NCBI GenBank assembly: GCA_963556495.2
Contig: OY747709.1
Span: 14,214,400 to 14,278,399, forward strand
DNA from: Valencia hispanica
Taxonomy: Eukaryota; Chordata; Actinopteri; Cyprinodontiformes; Valenciidae
Length of the DNA stretch: 64,000 nt
Direction of reading: 5' to 3'
Part shown: positions 1-12,494 of the stretch, one piece after another
How the letters are laid out: each line of letters opens with the position of its first letter
Numbering within the stretch: position 1 is the stretch's first letter
Position numbers and translations under genes: made by a program
Notes under the pieces: generated by a model
Told to the model about the DNA's origin: nothing
Database searches by the model: none
What the model saw: the letters and a program-made list of their open reading frames with translations, nothing else

Positions 1-841
1 ATAGGACAGTAATACCTGGTGCATTAATTCTGGCTTACAGTGACATGGGATGGATTGATGTTTACACATTTTAAATAACGTTTATTTCCTTTAAGCATTA
101 CAAGGATCCTTTTGTCACTAAGAAGTACACGTTATAAAAGTAACAATATTTTTCCTTTTCTGTGAGTGAAAAATATGTTCAGATGACCGGTGGTCTGGTA
201 ACTTAGCATAAACACCCCAAAGTGTTCCATGTTAGGCCACAACAGGAAAAAACAAAACAAAAAAACGCATATGTTGCTTTTGGTGCTTGTTGAATATTAT
301 TGCTCTGCTGCACTCACATAAAACTCAGAACTATGCGTAAATTAAAGGGCACCCGGGCCTTTCACAGTTTGCCCAATACAAATGTGGAAAAGCCTTAAAT
401 GCTGTCAATCTCAAGGTCACCGCTACGTTTCAGCTCGGCTGCACAAAAACAAAATTCCACAACATCACTGTACAAATACTTAATATCTGCTGCATATATA
501 AAAATAAAAATAAATCTATTTCTACGCAGTTTTCAAGTTTAAAACATGGTTTTGATAGTGTGGGGGGGGTTTTCCCAGCAAATTCAAGTTTTTGTCATTC
601 TTGCCAGTTCAACCCACTGACCTGAGTTTTACCGAGGACTGCTTTCAATTACAGTTCGCAAAAAAAAAAAGGCTTTGGAAATGTGTGAAATCATTTGCTG
701 CAATGTTTGGTTTAATACCACAACATTTTCTGGCCTTGGGTTGAAATTTTATGTGAATTGAAAAAATTTGTTCCTCAGAATTGCAGCTTATCAGGAGTCG
801 TTCAGAAAAAAAAGATTTGTTGTTTTGACTTATTCAAAATG
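1..841. other. Unassigned AT-rich non-coding DNA
   Basis: No open frame of note, no recognisable transposon ends and no splice-site-bounded exon were seen. The stretch holds only short homopolymers, such as a G run near 562-569 and an A run near 660-670. Confidence 0.5.
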
Positions 842-844
842 TAA

Positions 845-1411
845 AGCCTCGTTTCCACAGAGCTGAACGCTGCGGCTTGGTCCGGTCCGGTCCGCTACTG
901 CGTAATTCTGACTTTTCATGGGAGCCTACTGAACTCTCCTTGACCTCTACCCTGAACGCTTGCGTGGCGTCATACTGGAGGGACGAGGAAGTGGGTGACA
1001 CGTGAAAAACACAGAAGAAGAGGAAGAAACAAAAACAATGGAGTCCATCCAGCAGCTCATGGTTGTCTTTCTTGCTTTTTGGTTTTTATTTATACACAAA
1101 TACGACCGCTGTGTTTAATAAAAGGCTCCGTGCGGTGTTGTCCTTACTACGTGAATGTACTGGACCGAGGGCCGGTGTGTAAAGTTGTCACGGGTTGATG
1201 TTTAAACTTACTGCAGTGTTTATGAGTTCACCCAATCAACGGACTGTTATGTGACGCCAGTAGCTCCGCCCTAACCGTATCGGACCATTGTCCTGTGGAC
1301 CTACACCTGAAGGGGGACCATTAATGGACCGGTACAGGCCTGCTGTATGGGCTGCTTGTACAATGGAAACAGACAAAAAGACGGACCGGACCGCTCAGTG
1401 GAAACGAGCCA
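845..1411. mobile_element. PIF/Harbinger-like MITE (567 bp)
   Basis: The ends form imperfect inverted repeats. The left end begins AGCCTCGTTTCCACAGAGC and the right end, read in reverse complement, begins TGGCTCGTTTCCACTGAGC, with about 16 of 19 positions matching. A TAA triplet flanks both ends (842-844 and 1412-1414), which fits the 3-bp TWA duplication known for PIF/Harbinger elements. GGTCC-rich subterminal repeats also occur at both ends. It has no transposase and would need one in trans. Short open frames inside are not conserved coding sequence. The superfamily is inferred from the duplication and end sequence. Confidence 0.72.
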
Positions 1412-1414
1412 TAA

Positions 1415-2139
1415 TACAATTTGCAGCTTTGGAAGTAGTGAAAATGTTTTCCTTTTACTACAGTAAGGCACTAAATTTTTCATACACTTGGTTGATTTAG
1501 ATATAGAACGGTTTTCTTTCAACCAAGAAGTTTGTTTCTGTTAGAAAACGATTCGGTCATCTCCCCCAAAGTCAAAGTTGATATACACTTGGTATCATTT
1601 AAGGAAAAAAAGCAAAGATCAATTACACCCATTTTATAAATTGGTCACCTGCCTCTACTGGCAAATTTTTGACGACCTATCATTGGTGATGACCGCCGAG
1701 TCTTTAGGTTCCGCCACAGATTCAAGTCGGTACTCTGCCTGGGCCGCCCTAACATGTTAACCTATATTAGAAAGATTAATTTAAATTTACATCTGCCAGG
1801 CATATGAACAATTCTGGGCTCATCTGTGGTTCCAAGTTAAACTGCTTTTAATAATCCAACTGTTGCATTTAATATAATTATTTAGAGGTTTTCAGTGCCA
1901 CCTTCAGTACATACAATGTCTTGTAAAAAATATTAATACGATCATGAGCTCCCCCCCCCCCCATGTTCTCATGAAAAGAAAACTTCATTGAATCTGATCA
2001 AGATTTTATGTAATAAACGAATGTTAAGTGGAAGGAAAACGATAAATGGCTTTAAAAATTCACATTGCTAAATTAACGTGTGCATTTGTTTTCAGCCTTC
2101 TTTACTCACAGCTATGTGTACCTGTGTCGAGCTTAATCT
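1415..2139. other. Unassigned non-coding DNA
   Basis: Nothing recognisable apart from a short C run near 1951-1963. Confidence 0.5.
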
Positions 2140-2442
2140 GTGTCCAAATCCAGCTGTTCTGTTAAGGCTCCAGAGGTTTGTTAGTGAACAAACCACAGAA
2201 CTCTAAAGCAGGGTTAGGTTATAAAACCGTAGCACAAGCTTTGAACATGTCAAAGACTTATACTCCAACAGAGTTGCAGCTGTAACAGCATCAACTGGTG
2301 GTAAAGTGAGGTGGGCTGAATACAAATGTGCCTCACTCTTTTCACATTTCTGTCTGAAAGGACTTCCTTCACAATTGGGCACTACTTTGTGTTTCTCTAT
2401 CACATAAAATCTCAATAAAACCCATAAACGTTTGTGGTTTAA
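2140..2442 (+). mobile_element. Internally deleted Tc1-like element (TSD-less fragment)
   Basis: The first half (about 2148-2260) matches the 5' leader and transposase start of a common teleost Tc1 family, including the text around GGTTTGTTAGTGAAC and GCAGGGTTAGGTTATAAA. The second half (about 2310-2440) matches the 3' inverted repeat of the same family (GGGCTGAATACAAATG and TATCACATAAAATC). Most of the transposase is missing, so this is a dead deletion derivative. The family assignment rests on remembered consensus text. Confidence 0.6.
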
Positions 2443-2579
2443 AAAAAAATAAAAAAGAAAGACAAGGTTCAAGGGTGTGATAAATCAAGTGAATATACAA
2501 TCTAAAATTCACGTCAGAGTGGAGCAGAGGCGGAGCCAGACATGTTATACACCAGGGGCTTAACATTAGATTATCAATC

Positions 2580-2755
2580 AAGCAACAAGGCAGAACAGAA
2601 CCAGGGCTGTACCTAGACACCAGGACTAAACCACAATTCAACCAAACCCAAAACTGATCCAGAATTAAAACAGGACTGTAACAGTTCTAAATCAGAACTA
2701 CTTCAGGACTGAACCAAGACAGAACCAGAATCAAAACTAGATAGTAGCACTGAGA
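2580..2755. repeat. Degenerate CAGAACCAGGACT-type tandem repeat
   Basis: Variants of AACCAGGACT and CAGAACCAGAA recur at irregular spacing, suggesting an old, decayed minisatellite. The flanking sequence to 3153 is unassigned. Confidence 0.4.
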
Positions 2756-3156
2756 ATCAAAACCTCTTTTTTGTGGCAGCATGAGACTATATCTTCGAGG
2801 CTTGAGTTTTGCGAACCTATCAATGACAGGGTCATTGCTTTTTTTTTTTCAGGGTCAATATTATTCAAGTATTCTTTTTCAGGTGTGTTTTGGTGTTCTC
2901 CGTCTTTCCTGGTTCTCCCTGACCTATCTGAATGATCAGGAAGAGAGTTATTACTATTTATATTCGTCTCTTTGAGTTAATAGTTTGTACCATATTATTT
3001 TTTAATTCTGCCAAAGAACTACACTATTTATATAACTATTTAGCCTAGCTGTGCAAAAAAAGCCTGCATGACTTATTAAATATAGAATTACAAAAATTAC
3101 AAACCTAATCAGATACACTTGTGAAGATGTTCTATCAAGTTTTGGCAAATAACTAA

Positions 3157-3807
3157 AGCCCCTTTCAAACAGGCCATGAAAAACGGTAATTTTCCAGACT
3201 TCGTCGGTTTCGCTTTCGTGTCTGAAAGCAATCTTCCGAACATTGTCCGGATACCCTTTACCGGTAATTTTACGGCTGAAGACCTAGTAACAAGAGCGGA
3301 CTTTTCGCGGTATGGGGTTTGCATTCAGACAGTCAGGTAATGTTCCGCGAAAGCTGGTGGGGTGTGGGGTGGTGGGGGAAAGGGGAGAGGGGAGAGGGGC
3401 AGGGAACGCTGTGAGCGCACACATTGACGTAAAAATGTCACTATTTTCCTTTCAGCTTTTTCATTGATGTCGCTTATGTGTTTCCATGTGAGCAAAATTG
3501 CACACATCACAAAAACAAGCCCTGCGAGTAGATCTGCTGTTTCGTCTACCATCTTTGCAATAATGCATTTGTTTGGGGAAATGACGTACGTCCGCCGCAC
3601 TAAGTGTACGTAATATCCACATAGAACCCCCCACTACCCCCTCACCCCACAGACATTCATCAGGATCCTCCGGTACATTTCTTGCTGTGTGAAAGCAGCC
3701 GAAAGACAATATTCCAGAAAAAAGTGATGTGTTTGAAAACACAACTCCGGTTAAAGACCGGATGTAATTGTCCGCAAATATTCCAGAACTTCTGTCTGAA
3801 AACGGCT
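3157..3807. mobile_element. PIF/Harbinger-like MITE (651 bp)
   Basis: The left end AGCCCCTTTCAAACAG pairs with the right end, which reads AGCCGTTTTCAGACAG in reverse complement (13 of 16 matching). TAA flanks both sides (3154-3156 and 3808-3810). Internal sequence is CpG-bearing and non-coding; a G-rich patch at 3357-3405 holds many runs of four or more G. It is non-autonomous. The superfamily is inferred from the TWA-type duplication and could be wrong. Confidence 0.68.
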
Positions 3808-3913
3808 TAACATGTCTTTCTCACCTGGATCTTGTTCCATCTCTGTTCTTTCCTCATTCTCCTCTCGCTCTTTGTGCCAGCAATCAAGCCAAACGTCAAG
3901 AACATAAAATATA

Positions 3914-4542
3914 CAGCTGAAACCAGATATTTACATACACTTCAGATACAAACACTTTTTTTACTGTCAAACATCAAATCAGACTAAACGTTTATTTTTT
4001 TTAGATTAATAAAATATTAAAAAATTGTATTTGTTCAATTTAAGTATAAAGAGAGTTTTTTTATGTCTTTTTCAAAAGGCAAATTGCACCCAAATTGTAT
4101 TTAAAATTGAGCCACACTTGTGGAGGTCCACAATTGTTTTCCTGATGTCTTGGTTGATTACTCTTGATTTTCCCATGTCAAAGAAAGAGGCTCTGTGTTT
4201 TGGGGGTGTCTTAATATGCATCCACGGGTATGCCACCAATTAACTCAAATGGACTCTATTAACCAATCAGAAGCTTCTTAAGATCAGAATGGAATCATCT
4301 GGAGTTTTCTTTTTGACTAAAGATGCAATAAACTTAGCGTATATATACTCCTGACTTTGTTTAAAGTGCTAAAAAATAAATACATAATGATCTTATTCTG
4401 ACATTTAATTAATTCAAAACATATGTCAATATTTATTTAGCTAAAACAAAAATGTTCACTCTAATTTGTGGTTTAATAGTAAAGAAAAAAAGTTTTGTTT
4501 TTTTCCTGAAGTAGCCTATATGCAAGTATCTGGTTTCAAATG
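3914..4542 (-). mobile_element. Non-autonomous Tc1 element (Sleeping Beauty-type ends)
   Basis: The left end begins CAGCTGAAACCAGATATTTA after a TA at 3912-3913; the right end carries the degenerate inverted copy around 4525-4542 (TATCTGGTTTCA). Between them, about 4110-4190, the minus strand encodes the first residues of a Tc1 transposase (a start resembling MGKS followed by a DIRK and DLHK pattern). The remainder of the transposase is gone. It would have moved by cut-and-paste at TA with a transposase supplied in trans. Confidence 0.7.
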
Positions 4543-5594
4543 TGAATATACTGCTGTATTGAAATTCCTCTTGTTTTGCATAGAAATGTAATGAACGGCA
4601 TATAAAGCATAATATAATAAAATGTACCTGAGATTTTTCTTTGAAAGAATCCTTTTATGTCCATTGTTTTGTACATCAGTACATAACTGAAACCAATTTA
4701 GAGAGTGCTTTATTTAACCATGGGGGATAGCAACTGAAAATATGAAATAAACACATGTAAGCTAAAAAAAACAAGCAAGAAAAGCAGCATTGTTCGGCGT
4801 TTCTTTTTGCTATTGGTTGATTAGTCCTGGCAGAGCTAGCAAAAATACGAAGAGCAAGTAACATAATATGCGCCGCCAGGTGAGCAGCGCGACATCAGTC
4901 TTTGTGATACACCGTCATATTTACAGTATGAGTGATTTGCTTTGGTACCTGGTCAAACTTGAGCTCTCCTCGGTCTGCCTGCACTTCTCCTACAGCAAAT
5001 TCGCGCAGCGCGTCTCCCCCCTCCCTCACATGCGCAAGTGCTGCGCACAAACACATGCAGCAGCGCTAGTGCCTGAACTCGGATCATACCAAAAGTAGGG
5101 GGGGGGGGATTTACTACTGTGTGCTACGTGCTTCTAATATTGTGTCTAGTTTTTTGTAGCTTTTGTTTTATACAGTTGTCAGTCAGATATCTTACTATGA
5201 AAAAAAAACAAAAAAAAAACACACACACTCCAAAAGACTTCTGAAAAAACAACCCGGGCTTAAGCCCAATAAGCCACACTCCCGCTCCGCCGATGGAGTG
5301 GAGGCCTAATACAACATATTGAGCTCAAAATTAAGAGATAGAAGAAAGAGAAAATTGTGTTTTTCATTGCTTCCCCATCTTGTGTATGTCAGGGGAAAAA
5401 TTAGTGCAGATGACAACGCCTGACAGCAGCTATAGGCAGTAAGCAATTATGAACGATGACGGCCTGTTTCCTTTCTATGCGACTTCAGCCACAGGACCAC
5501 TAAGAATATGCAAAACATGTTGGCAATGACAAAATGTCCACAAGTTTGACAATTCAGAGTGGGTTTAGGTTTCAGATTAGTTTGAGTATTTACA
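4543..5594. other. Unassigned non-coding DNA
   Basis: A moderately GC-rich patch at about 4868-5095 has an open frame but no splice sites or recognisable domain. A G run lies at 5098-5108 and an A-rich tract at 5195-5220. Nothing else is supported. Confidence 0.45.
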
Positions 5595-5680
5595 ATATTT
5601 TCTCAAGAGGATCTGAAGATGCCACACTTACATGTGTGTGACCCCAAGTGGGGTCCCAACCCCAACTTTGGGAACTACTG
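5595..5680 (-). mobile_element. hAT-type MITE end fragment
   Basis: The minus strand from 5680 begins CAGTAGTTCCCAAAGTTGGG, a terminal sequence typical of short hAT elements. The opposite end was not found, so this is a truncated copy. Confidence 0.4.
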
Positions 5681-7014
5681 AGCTAGACCATAACGGGTGA
5701 GGGAATTTTACTAGGACACAATCACAATGCAATTGCTGACCATGTGGGGTTACTTTGCTGCTTTTTTAAAGTTACAGAGTTTTAGCACATATGCATTGTA
5801 CTGATTTAATGATGTATTACAGTGACTCTGTATCGGCAGTATCAGGGCCAAAAAATAAGATCAGGAGGTCGCTACGTAAACACCATTAAAAGGCTACATC
5901 TAATGGTACGAACAAAGTAAAATCTGCTTAACTCACTCGTATATATTCTCCTGACAACCGTCCAGTTAGACGTTCTTGGTTTGTGTAATCGCACAGACAA
6001 ACAAACATAGTGCTTGGGTTTGGACACCACAGCAGGTTGACAAATCCAAGGTGAGCAAACGGGAGAGGGACACACGAGACGTTTTTCTGAGTTCTGACTA
6101 CTTTGGATGATCTAATATATCCTGCAAATGTATACATAAAAATCAAGCCAAAACAAGGGCAGCTGAAGAAATGTTATGTTACCTTGACGGCGCTGACCTA
6201 TAAAGATTTTAACAGCCTCCAGATGATGTGTGGATATGTATCAATGAGAATCAAGAAACAAATGACAGTGAAGTAAGAAATAAATCAGGAAATGGGGGCA
6301 ACCTGACTAGCTGCATTTAGACAATGCATGCAGCAGGGCACCTTGTCATAAACAGCATGACTAATTGTTCCACAAACAGGATGACGTGGGTGGAGCTTTC
6401 TGTGGGGGCCTGTTAGGCTACAGCCAATCTCTATCTGTGGGCTTGTCTCTTCCTTTCCTGCAATGCAGCAGTACGCAGTACCAGGAAAAAATGAAAGTAA
6501 GGAATGAAGGGTGGAAGAAGAAGAAAAAATGGTTGAGGGGAACGGTAAGCAGTTCACACACAGCCCCTTACAGTGGGCCTCCACAGACAGACACAGAAAG
6601 AGCAAGCAAGAAGGCAGACAGAAGGGGAGTCTTTGAGAGCGTTTTAAGTGCGCCTCTCAAACCGGGGCAAGTCTGTACAACGGCCAAAAGATGGGAACAC
6701 CCTCTCTTTGAGGAATGCCCAAAATCCCCAAAACCTTATTTACAACTCTCTTTTCACTGTGCAAGTTTTCAATGTACTAACTTGCTTTTGTAATCTGTCC
6801 AAAGATTAAAAACCTTAGAAACACAGTTACAACAATGAAATCTTTACAATCTAACTGCAGAAGTGGAGCAAAGTACATCAAAATATAACAAATGGATACA
6901 CATTTGTCTTTATGGGGCATTACAAAATATCACAACTTAGAAAAAAAAGGGGCATAGTTGCATGACCACAAGCTGCCTTTTTCTCTTATATACATGCACA
7001 CACCTGTACACATG
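5681..7014. other. Unassigned non-coding DNA
   Basis: Open frames here (for example 6365-6793 plus and 6285-6605 minus) overlap on opposite strands and show no domain, splice or repeat signature. Treated as non-coding. Confidence 0.45.
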
Positions 7015-7141
7015 CAGAGATATATATATATACACACATATATATACACATATATATACATACATATATATATATACACACACACATATACATATACACA
7101 TACATACATACACACATACATACATACACACATACATATAC

Positions 7142-7172
<31 letters not shown>

Positions 7173-7192
7173 ATATATATATAGCCTGGGGT
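7015..7192. repeat. TA/CA compound microsatellite
   Basis: A mixed array of TATA, TACA and CACA units about 175 bp long ends in pure TA. It abuts a truncated SINE without a gap and explains the long Tyr/Ile/Thr-rich open frames in every register here. Confidence 0.9.
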
Positions 7193-7193
7193 C

Positions 7194-7425
7194 TTTCTGC
7201 ATGGAGTTTGCATGTTCTCCCTGTGCATGCGTGGGTTCTCTCCGGGTACTCCGGCTTCCTCCCACAGTCCAAAAACATGACTGTTAGGTGAATTTGTTTC
7301 TCTAAAATTGCCCTTAGGTATAAGTGTGTGCGTGTATGGTTGTTTGTCCTGCGATGGACTGGCGACCTTTCCAGGGTGTACCCTGCCGCTCGCCCTATGA
7401 CAGCTGGAGATAGGAGATAATTTTA
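7194..7425 (+). repeat. tRNA-derived SINE, family 1, 5'-truncated
   Basis: The body matches the other family 1 copies here: CATGGAGTTTGCATGTTCTC, then TCCAAAAACATGACTGTTAG, then GATGGACTGGCGACC. The tRNA-like head is missing and the TA microsatellite begins exactly where it would join. Non-coding. Confidence 0.75.
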
Positions 7426-10400
7426 AGTAACTCTGGCAAGCAAGTGGATGCTGATGGAGAAACGACTCGCTTATTGGCCTTTCTGTGACCCACAGGCACC
7501 GCTTTTCCCAGCTTTGCTCTCCCACACACTTTTTTCAAGAATGACATAACTTCAGAGTTTTGGTCTTGTGCTTTGGGATGGGTAACAGCTTGTCAAAGCT
7601 GATGAAAGTATGTACGCCTCAAAAGTACAGTCCAATGTAAAACATTTACCACCTGGAGCATGTCTGGCTGACGGGGAGTCTAATTTTTCTGGCTGATGGT
7701 CCTCCCAAAGACGGCAGAGGCGGCCTACCATGACAGAAAGGAAGCACACAAATGAACAAAATGTGTGATCAATTGGCCTTTTCAGAACAGGACGGAGAAT
7801 ACCAAAAAAACAAACAAAAACAAAACAACTTTTGGAATGTTTTCCAACAAGCCAGGAGAACTAATGAGAAAGACATTTAAATAACTCTTACCTCAGAAAA
7901 AGAGGTTGGATCATATTAACTATTGACTTTCGACCTGAATAGAGCGCGACAGAAAGTCTTTCTTCTCATACACTGCATTTTTTTGGTTTCCCTTTTGCAC
8001 AAAACAAATTATCGCACCACCTGGCTACCACCAGAAGAGGTCATGTGATCACAGTATGAGTAATAAAGGGATGACAGATGTTTTTAAGCACTTTCGCTGT
8101 GAATTTTAACAAGTGAAATATCTAAAACACTATATTTCTTAACATAAAAGCAGTTACTTTGTGTCTCAGTGAGTATTCCGTGAGTATTCCGTTATCCAAC
8201 AGCAGATCTAGTTTTGCCTGCCGAGAAACCGAGCGTCTAACCCCTGGCACGATAGCGCTAGGCTTCGCCCAGACCACAACGTTTTGAGCAGAACCTTGTG
8301 ATCTACGCCGACGTTTACCACCACAATTCATTCAGATGTGGAACTCGGAGAGCTTGTAACTCCGTGAAAAGAGCACACGTTTAAAAATTGGTGACCTTAA
8401 ACGGTGAGGTGAGCCGCTATTGACGTTTATCTCATCAAGCACCTTAGGGGATTCGAGCAGATCTAATCACGTCAGCCACAAGACCAAAGCTCCCACTATA
8501 CTACTGCTGGAGCTACACAATTACTTCTCATAAGGAAGCCATTAGCTCCCGTTTAGCACATCCACATTAAGCAGCAAGGAGGAGTTTGTGATTTATGTGA
8601 AGAAAAGAATGGCTTAAAAAAAACCCAAAAAAATCCATCCAATACCACACAGCAGTCTTTTCTCAGCCTTGCTTCAGAGTTGCTCTTCCCAGTCGTGATT
8701 CATTTTGCCCAGCTATTGAAAGCTTCTACATGTTGCTACTGTGAACACCTGGTCTCTGATACTTTCTCTTGAGGCAAAAACATTGTTTTTTTTGGTTTTT
8801 TTAGACCGCACAGGGAGGGATGTGTTATGTTTCAAACAGGCACGGAGACTGGTTGGTATCACCACCGCACAAAGAGGAAAATTCAGGAGAAAAGCAGAGA
8901 ATTTGAGCGGTTTTACAAACGGGTGGGGGATAAACGGATTCAAAAGCAGATTTTAAACACTACTGATGTTCCTAATTTAGCTTAAAAAAAAATTTCAAAG
9001 ATGTTCCAGCTGCTGTTTAAGCAGGGTATTACTTCCATTATTATGTGTATAAAATTAGAATTCTTGACAATGTCATTTAAATTTTGATACACACAAACAA
9101 AATGTAGAATAAGTACATGCACAATATTGCTTTCAAGTGTTTTTTTGTGCAGAACATCATTCCTTTTTAGCATTCTGCTATAGCCGTATAGAGTATTGGT
9201 TGGGCAGACTCCGATGGTTTCGTTTCCACCGGGCACAAATCGGACGCGTCCCAAAAGAGTTGGCTCTCTCCTAAAGTATTGTTTTACGCCCTATGCTTCC
9301 GGAACACATCAAGCTCAGCAGTTTAGATCGGGCCAGACAGGAAATCAGACACGGGGAGCCGTGTAAAGCATCCGGCAAATTTTCTAAATAAAAACAGAAG
9401 GCATGGACAGAAATATCTGCAGACTTCTGATTGCTTGACTACGAAAACGACAAAACAAAACCTTGTTACCTGTGACACCAGGTTTGCAGTCAGTCGGTCT
9501 GCAGCTCTGATTTGTGGGTCTTCATCACGGACCACGAGAAGTTAATCATCGAGGCAGAGAATCACCCAGTTTATATGATACCAGTGATCATTTTTACAAG
9601 GACAATGTGAAAAAGCAGAAGCCATGGACAGAAATATCTGCTGTTTTAAGAGTGGATGGTGATCTTATGGTACTTATTAACTAACAGAATAAATTTTTTT
9701 CTGCACACTACCAATTCAGTTATGCAATTGCATGTTTCCTGTAATTTCATGATGTCCCAGGACCAGCTGAGTGGAAGGGATTCGCAGCCAATTTGCGTCT
9801 CAAACGCTCCCCGGTGGGAAGGGACGTGCTGCTGAGCTCGTGGAGAAAAACGCATCTATTACGTTACGCGTCCGTTGGAAGGCAGGGGTAAGAGTGATGG
9901 GCGAGGTTGCTTTATTTTCCTAATCAAGACGGTTATTTGGGAATTAAAGTGTTCGCAAACATTCAAATTTGTCCTTTGATGGGCAATGCTGACCTGAGAA
10001 TTTAAAATTGAACTCTTACTGGTTTTTAATCAATTTCACTGGTGTATAGATTAAGTAGCAAAAGTGGGTCGGATTTCCCAGCTTTATTGAAAATCCATGT
10101 GTCAAATACATATTCATTCAATAATTCATGTTAGTTTAGACTCAAATAATGAAGTCGTCAGGTTAAAACAAAACCCCAAACATCGAGTAGCAGCAAACTG
10201 TTATGGAATATTGACGACAGTTATCATTTATCCACCTAAATCTATTGTAAACTGGCAGCTGCATATTCTTTTTTCACCATGTCATTTAGAGTAAAAAAAA
10301 AAAAAGTTCAATATAAAGTATGTCTCTGAAGTCTCATTGAAAACCATCAACCAGCAGACCCCACTACTGACAGCAGCAACAACAGGCAGCGGTTATGGTG

Positions 10401-10764
10401 GACTTGGCTTGAGCTGCCTTGAACATGCCAAAGCCTGCAAGCCTTAGCAAAGTGAAATGATTTTATTGTCTCTATTTGCTCTCCAAGTGCAGCAAACCTA
10501 CAGCCATGGTCTATGTGGTCATTTATTAGATAGAAACAAAGTTCAAATGGAAAAGCTGGGAATGAAAAAAAATGGACTATGATTCGCCAGCAAAAGCCAC
10601 CTTTAGCCACAGTGAGTCAAAGTTAGGGATGGGCAATGCTGACTTAACATTTATCACAATATGTTGTGGCTTTTATTGTGATAACATAAAAGTGACAGTA
10701 AAAACAATACAGCATTTCCAACAGTATCCTTTCCACATCTTTCACTATATACACTTAGGAGCTC
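7426..10764. other. Unassigned non-coding DNA
   Basis: About 3.3 kb without a recognised gene. A direct repeat of about 20 bp containing CATGGACAGAAATATCTGC occurs near 9400 and near 9623. The minus strand at 9455-9530 resembles the 3' part of an exon but has no usable acceptor. A phrase GATGGGCAATGCTGAC occurs near 9976 and again near 10627, suggesting dispersed repeat pieces. Confidence 0.45.
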
Positions 10765-11060
10765 CAAAAGCAAATGAGGTGGATTAGCAGGGCTTGCTAA
10801 AAACTGATGGTGCCATCCAGCACGTTACTGTAGAATATCATCTCTACTGCCTGGACAATGAGCTGTTTGCATGCCACAAGTCATAAGACTGTCATACAGC
10901 AACAGTAGCTTCAGTCAGAGGCTTTCTCAGAGTCACTGCATAACTGGCTGCTCCTTGTGATCCTTCCTGCCCACAGCATCACCGTCCACAACGACTCTTT
11001 AAAGATACTTGGATTATATGAGTTATGACAATATTTAATTTCCCTTTGGGGAGGTTTATG
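10765..11060 (+). repeat. LINE-like 3' end, copy 1 (uninterrupted)
   Basis: This segment is homologous to the split copy at 30650-33354, sharing the order CTGATGGT, ATATCATCTCT, CTGCCTGGACAATGAGCT, GTCAGAGGCTTTCTC and CCTTCCTGCCCACAGCA, then ACTTGG, GAGTTATGACAATATTT and TTTCCCTTTGGGG. The TTTCCCTTTGGG ending is typical of the 3' terminus of several non-LTR elements. The element family is not firmly identified. This copy keeps the sites into which two elements inserted in copy 2. Confidence 0.6.
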
Positions 11061-12194
11061 GTGGGTCTTCATCATGTCTTGAATTGAATTCAACAATAAA
11101 TGGCCACCCCTGCTTGCAGCAGTCATTTTCTGTATGACTTTACCAGTCTCTCACTTTGTCAATACATCTAAGTCAACTTTACGAAACTGCCTTAAGGAAT
11201 AACATTTGCAGACATTTCTTTATTGCAAACCTCTGTGCCTCCACAGCTGTTTAACAACAGCTGTGAGTGCAACAACTATTTTCTTCTTCAGTATGCATCA
11301 GAAAATGAATGTGCAGTAATAACAAAAAACACACAACAAAAACCGGAACAAATTACTCAGTTGAACTGATGATTGCTCCAAACTCCCCATAGCCACTGGA
11401 AAACTAACGCACAACAGGAATAGAAAGTGTTTACAGCCCTGAAGGAATTCATACAAGTGTGTGTACATGCTTAAATCCACACATGCATTGCACGTCACCA
11501 AACAGTTCACACACACACACTTAAAAACAAGTGGGTTACACCTTGAAGACCCTCTACATCTGCTATCATTTTATAATGGACCCATAAATCAAGACCACAA
11601 ACTCCCCAAAGCAGTGTTAGAATCGAATAGCAGCTCAGCGCACAAAAGGACTCACCGAGGTAAAATAGATAGAAGGGTCAAATCTATAAATGATAAAGAG
11701 TCAAATAAGAGACAGATTGTATCTAATGGTCAGTACCTTCCAACTCTCATAAATTTACCATCTACTTGGTCCAAGACACAGATTTATACAGCTGGAAGAA
11801 TGAGAAAGCGGACCAATAAAGCTGAAACACGTAAAACTGGGAGAGGTAAATGGTGAGTGAATTATACTGCTGGTGGTGCGCTGTGTTTACTCACAAAAAG
11901 GTACAGCAGCAATCAACTATGATCACAATGTGCACAAACATGGTGAAATCAAGCAAACATGCCACTTGTGTAATACCACCATAATTTGTACAAATAACAT
12001 GCATTATCTTCAAATTAAAACACATTATCTTTGTAAGGCCATAGTTGCAATGACATTAAAAGGTAGGAAGACTGTTAAAGCCGGTATAAATCCAGCTAAG
12101 TGGTAAAAAACAAAAAAAACAAAAGAAAAACAGGGGCAGGCGGTTAACGGTACAAAGACCCATAATAATATGCTCTGCACACATAGATCTGAAA
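11061..12194. other. Unassigned non-coding DNA
   Basis: Contains a short CA repeat at 11508-11520. A 131-codon frame at 11461-11856 shows no domain or splice signals and is not supported as a gene. Confidence 0.45.
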
Positions 12195-12494
12195 CAGGGC
12201 TGCGTGATATTAAGAAAACAGACATGTTTGCCATTATTGTCGCATATTCCAATGTAGATATTTATTGAGATTAACCTATTTTTTTCTATTCTACTTCCTT
12301 TACAATTATCATGCTGTCCCCACTTTCCTTGATTTCTAACGGTTTTGTCTCAAAGATCTTTATCAGATAAAAAAACAGTGCAAGTCCATTCAACAGGTCT
12401 ATTATTGTATCGGCAAGCAATCCTTGGTAATTTCAGTGTTGCAAGCACTGATATTGTGGTGAGGATTGTGGTTAAATATATTGTGCACCTCTAA
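12195..12494. mobile_element. Possible short inverted-repeat element
   Basis: The left end reads CAGGGCTGCGTGATAT; the right end in reverse complement reads TTAGAGGTGCACAATAT. This resembles a widespread teleost element with GGGCTGCACGATAT ends. The match is imperfect and no target duplication is visible. Confidence 0.4.

Noticed and set aside
6365..6793. 142-codon plus frame
   Set aside because: Opposed by an overlapping minus frame of similar quality; no domain or splice signal.
6930..7525. Tyr/Ile/Thr-rich frames up to 179 codons
   Set aside because: They run through the TA/CA microsatellite and the SINE body.
9455..9535. Exon-like minus segment (VRDEDPQIRAADRL) ending at GTAAC
   Set aside because: The frame is closed just upstream by a stop before any splice acceptor, and a neighbouring short sequence is repeated, so a real exon is not supported.
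9210..9885. Possible third Harbinger-like MITE (GTTTCCACCGG and inverted-like CCGTTGGAAG)
   Set aside because: Ends do not align convincingly and no flanking triplet duplication could be defined.
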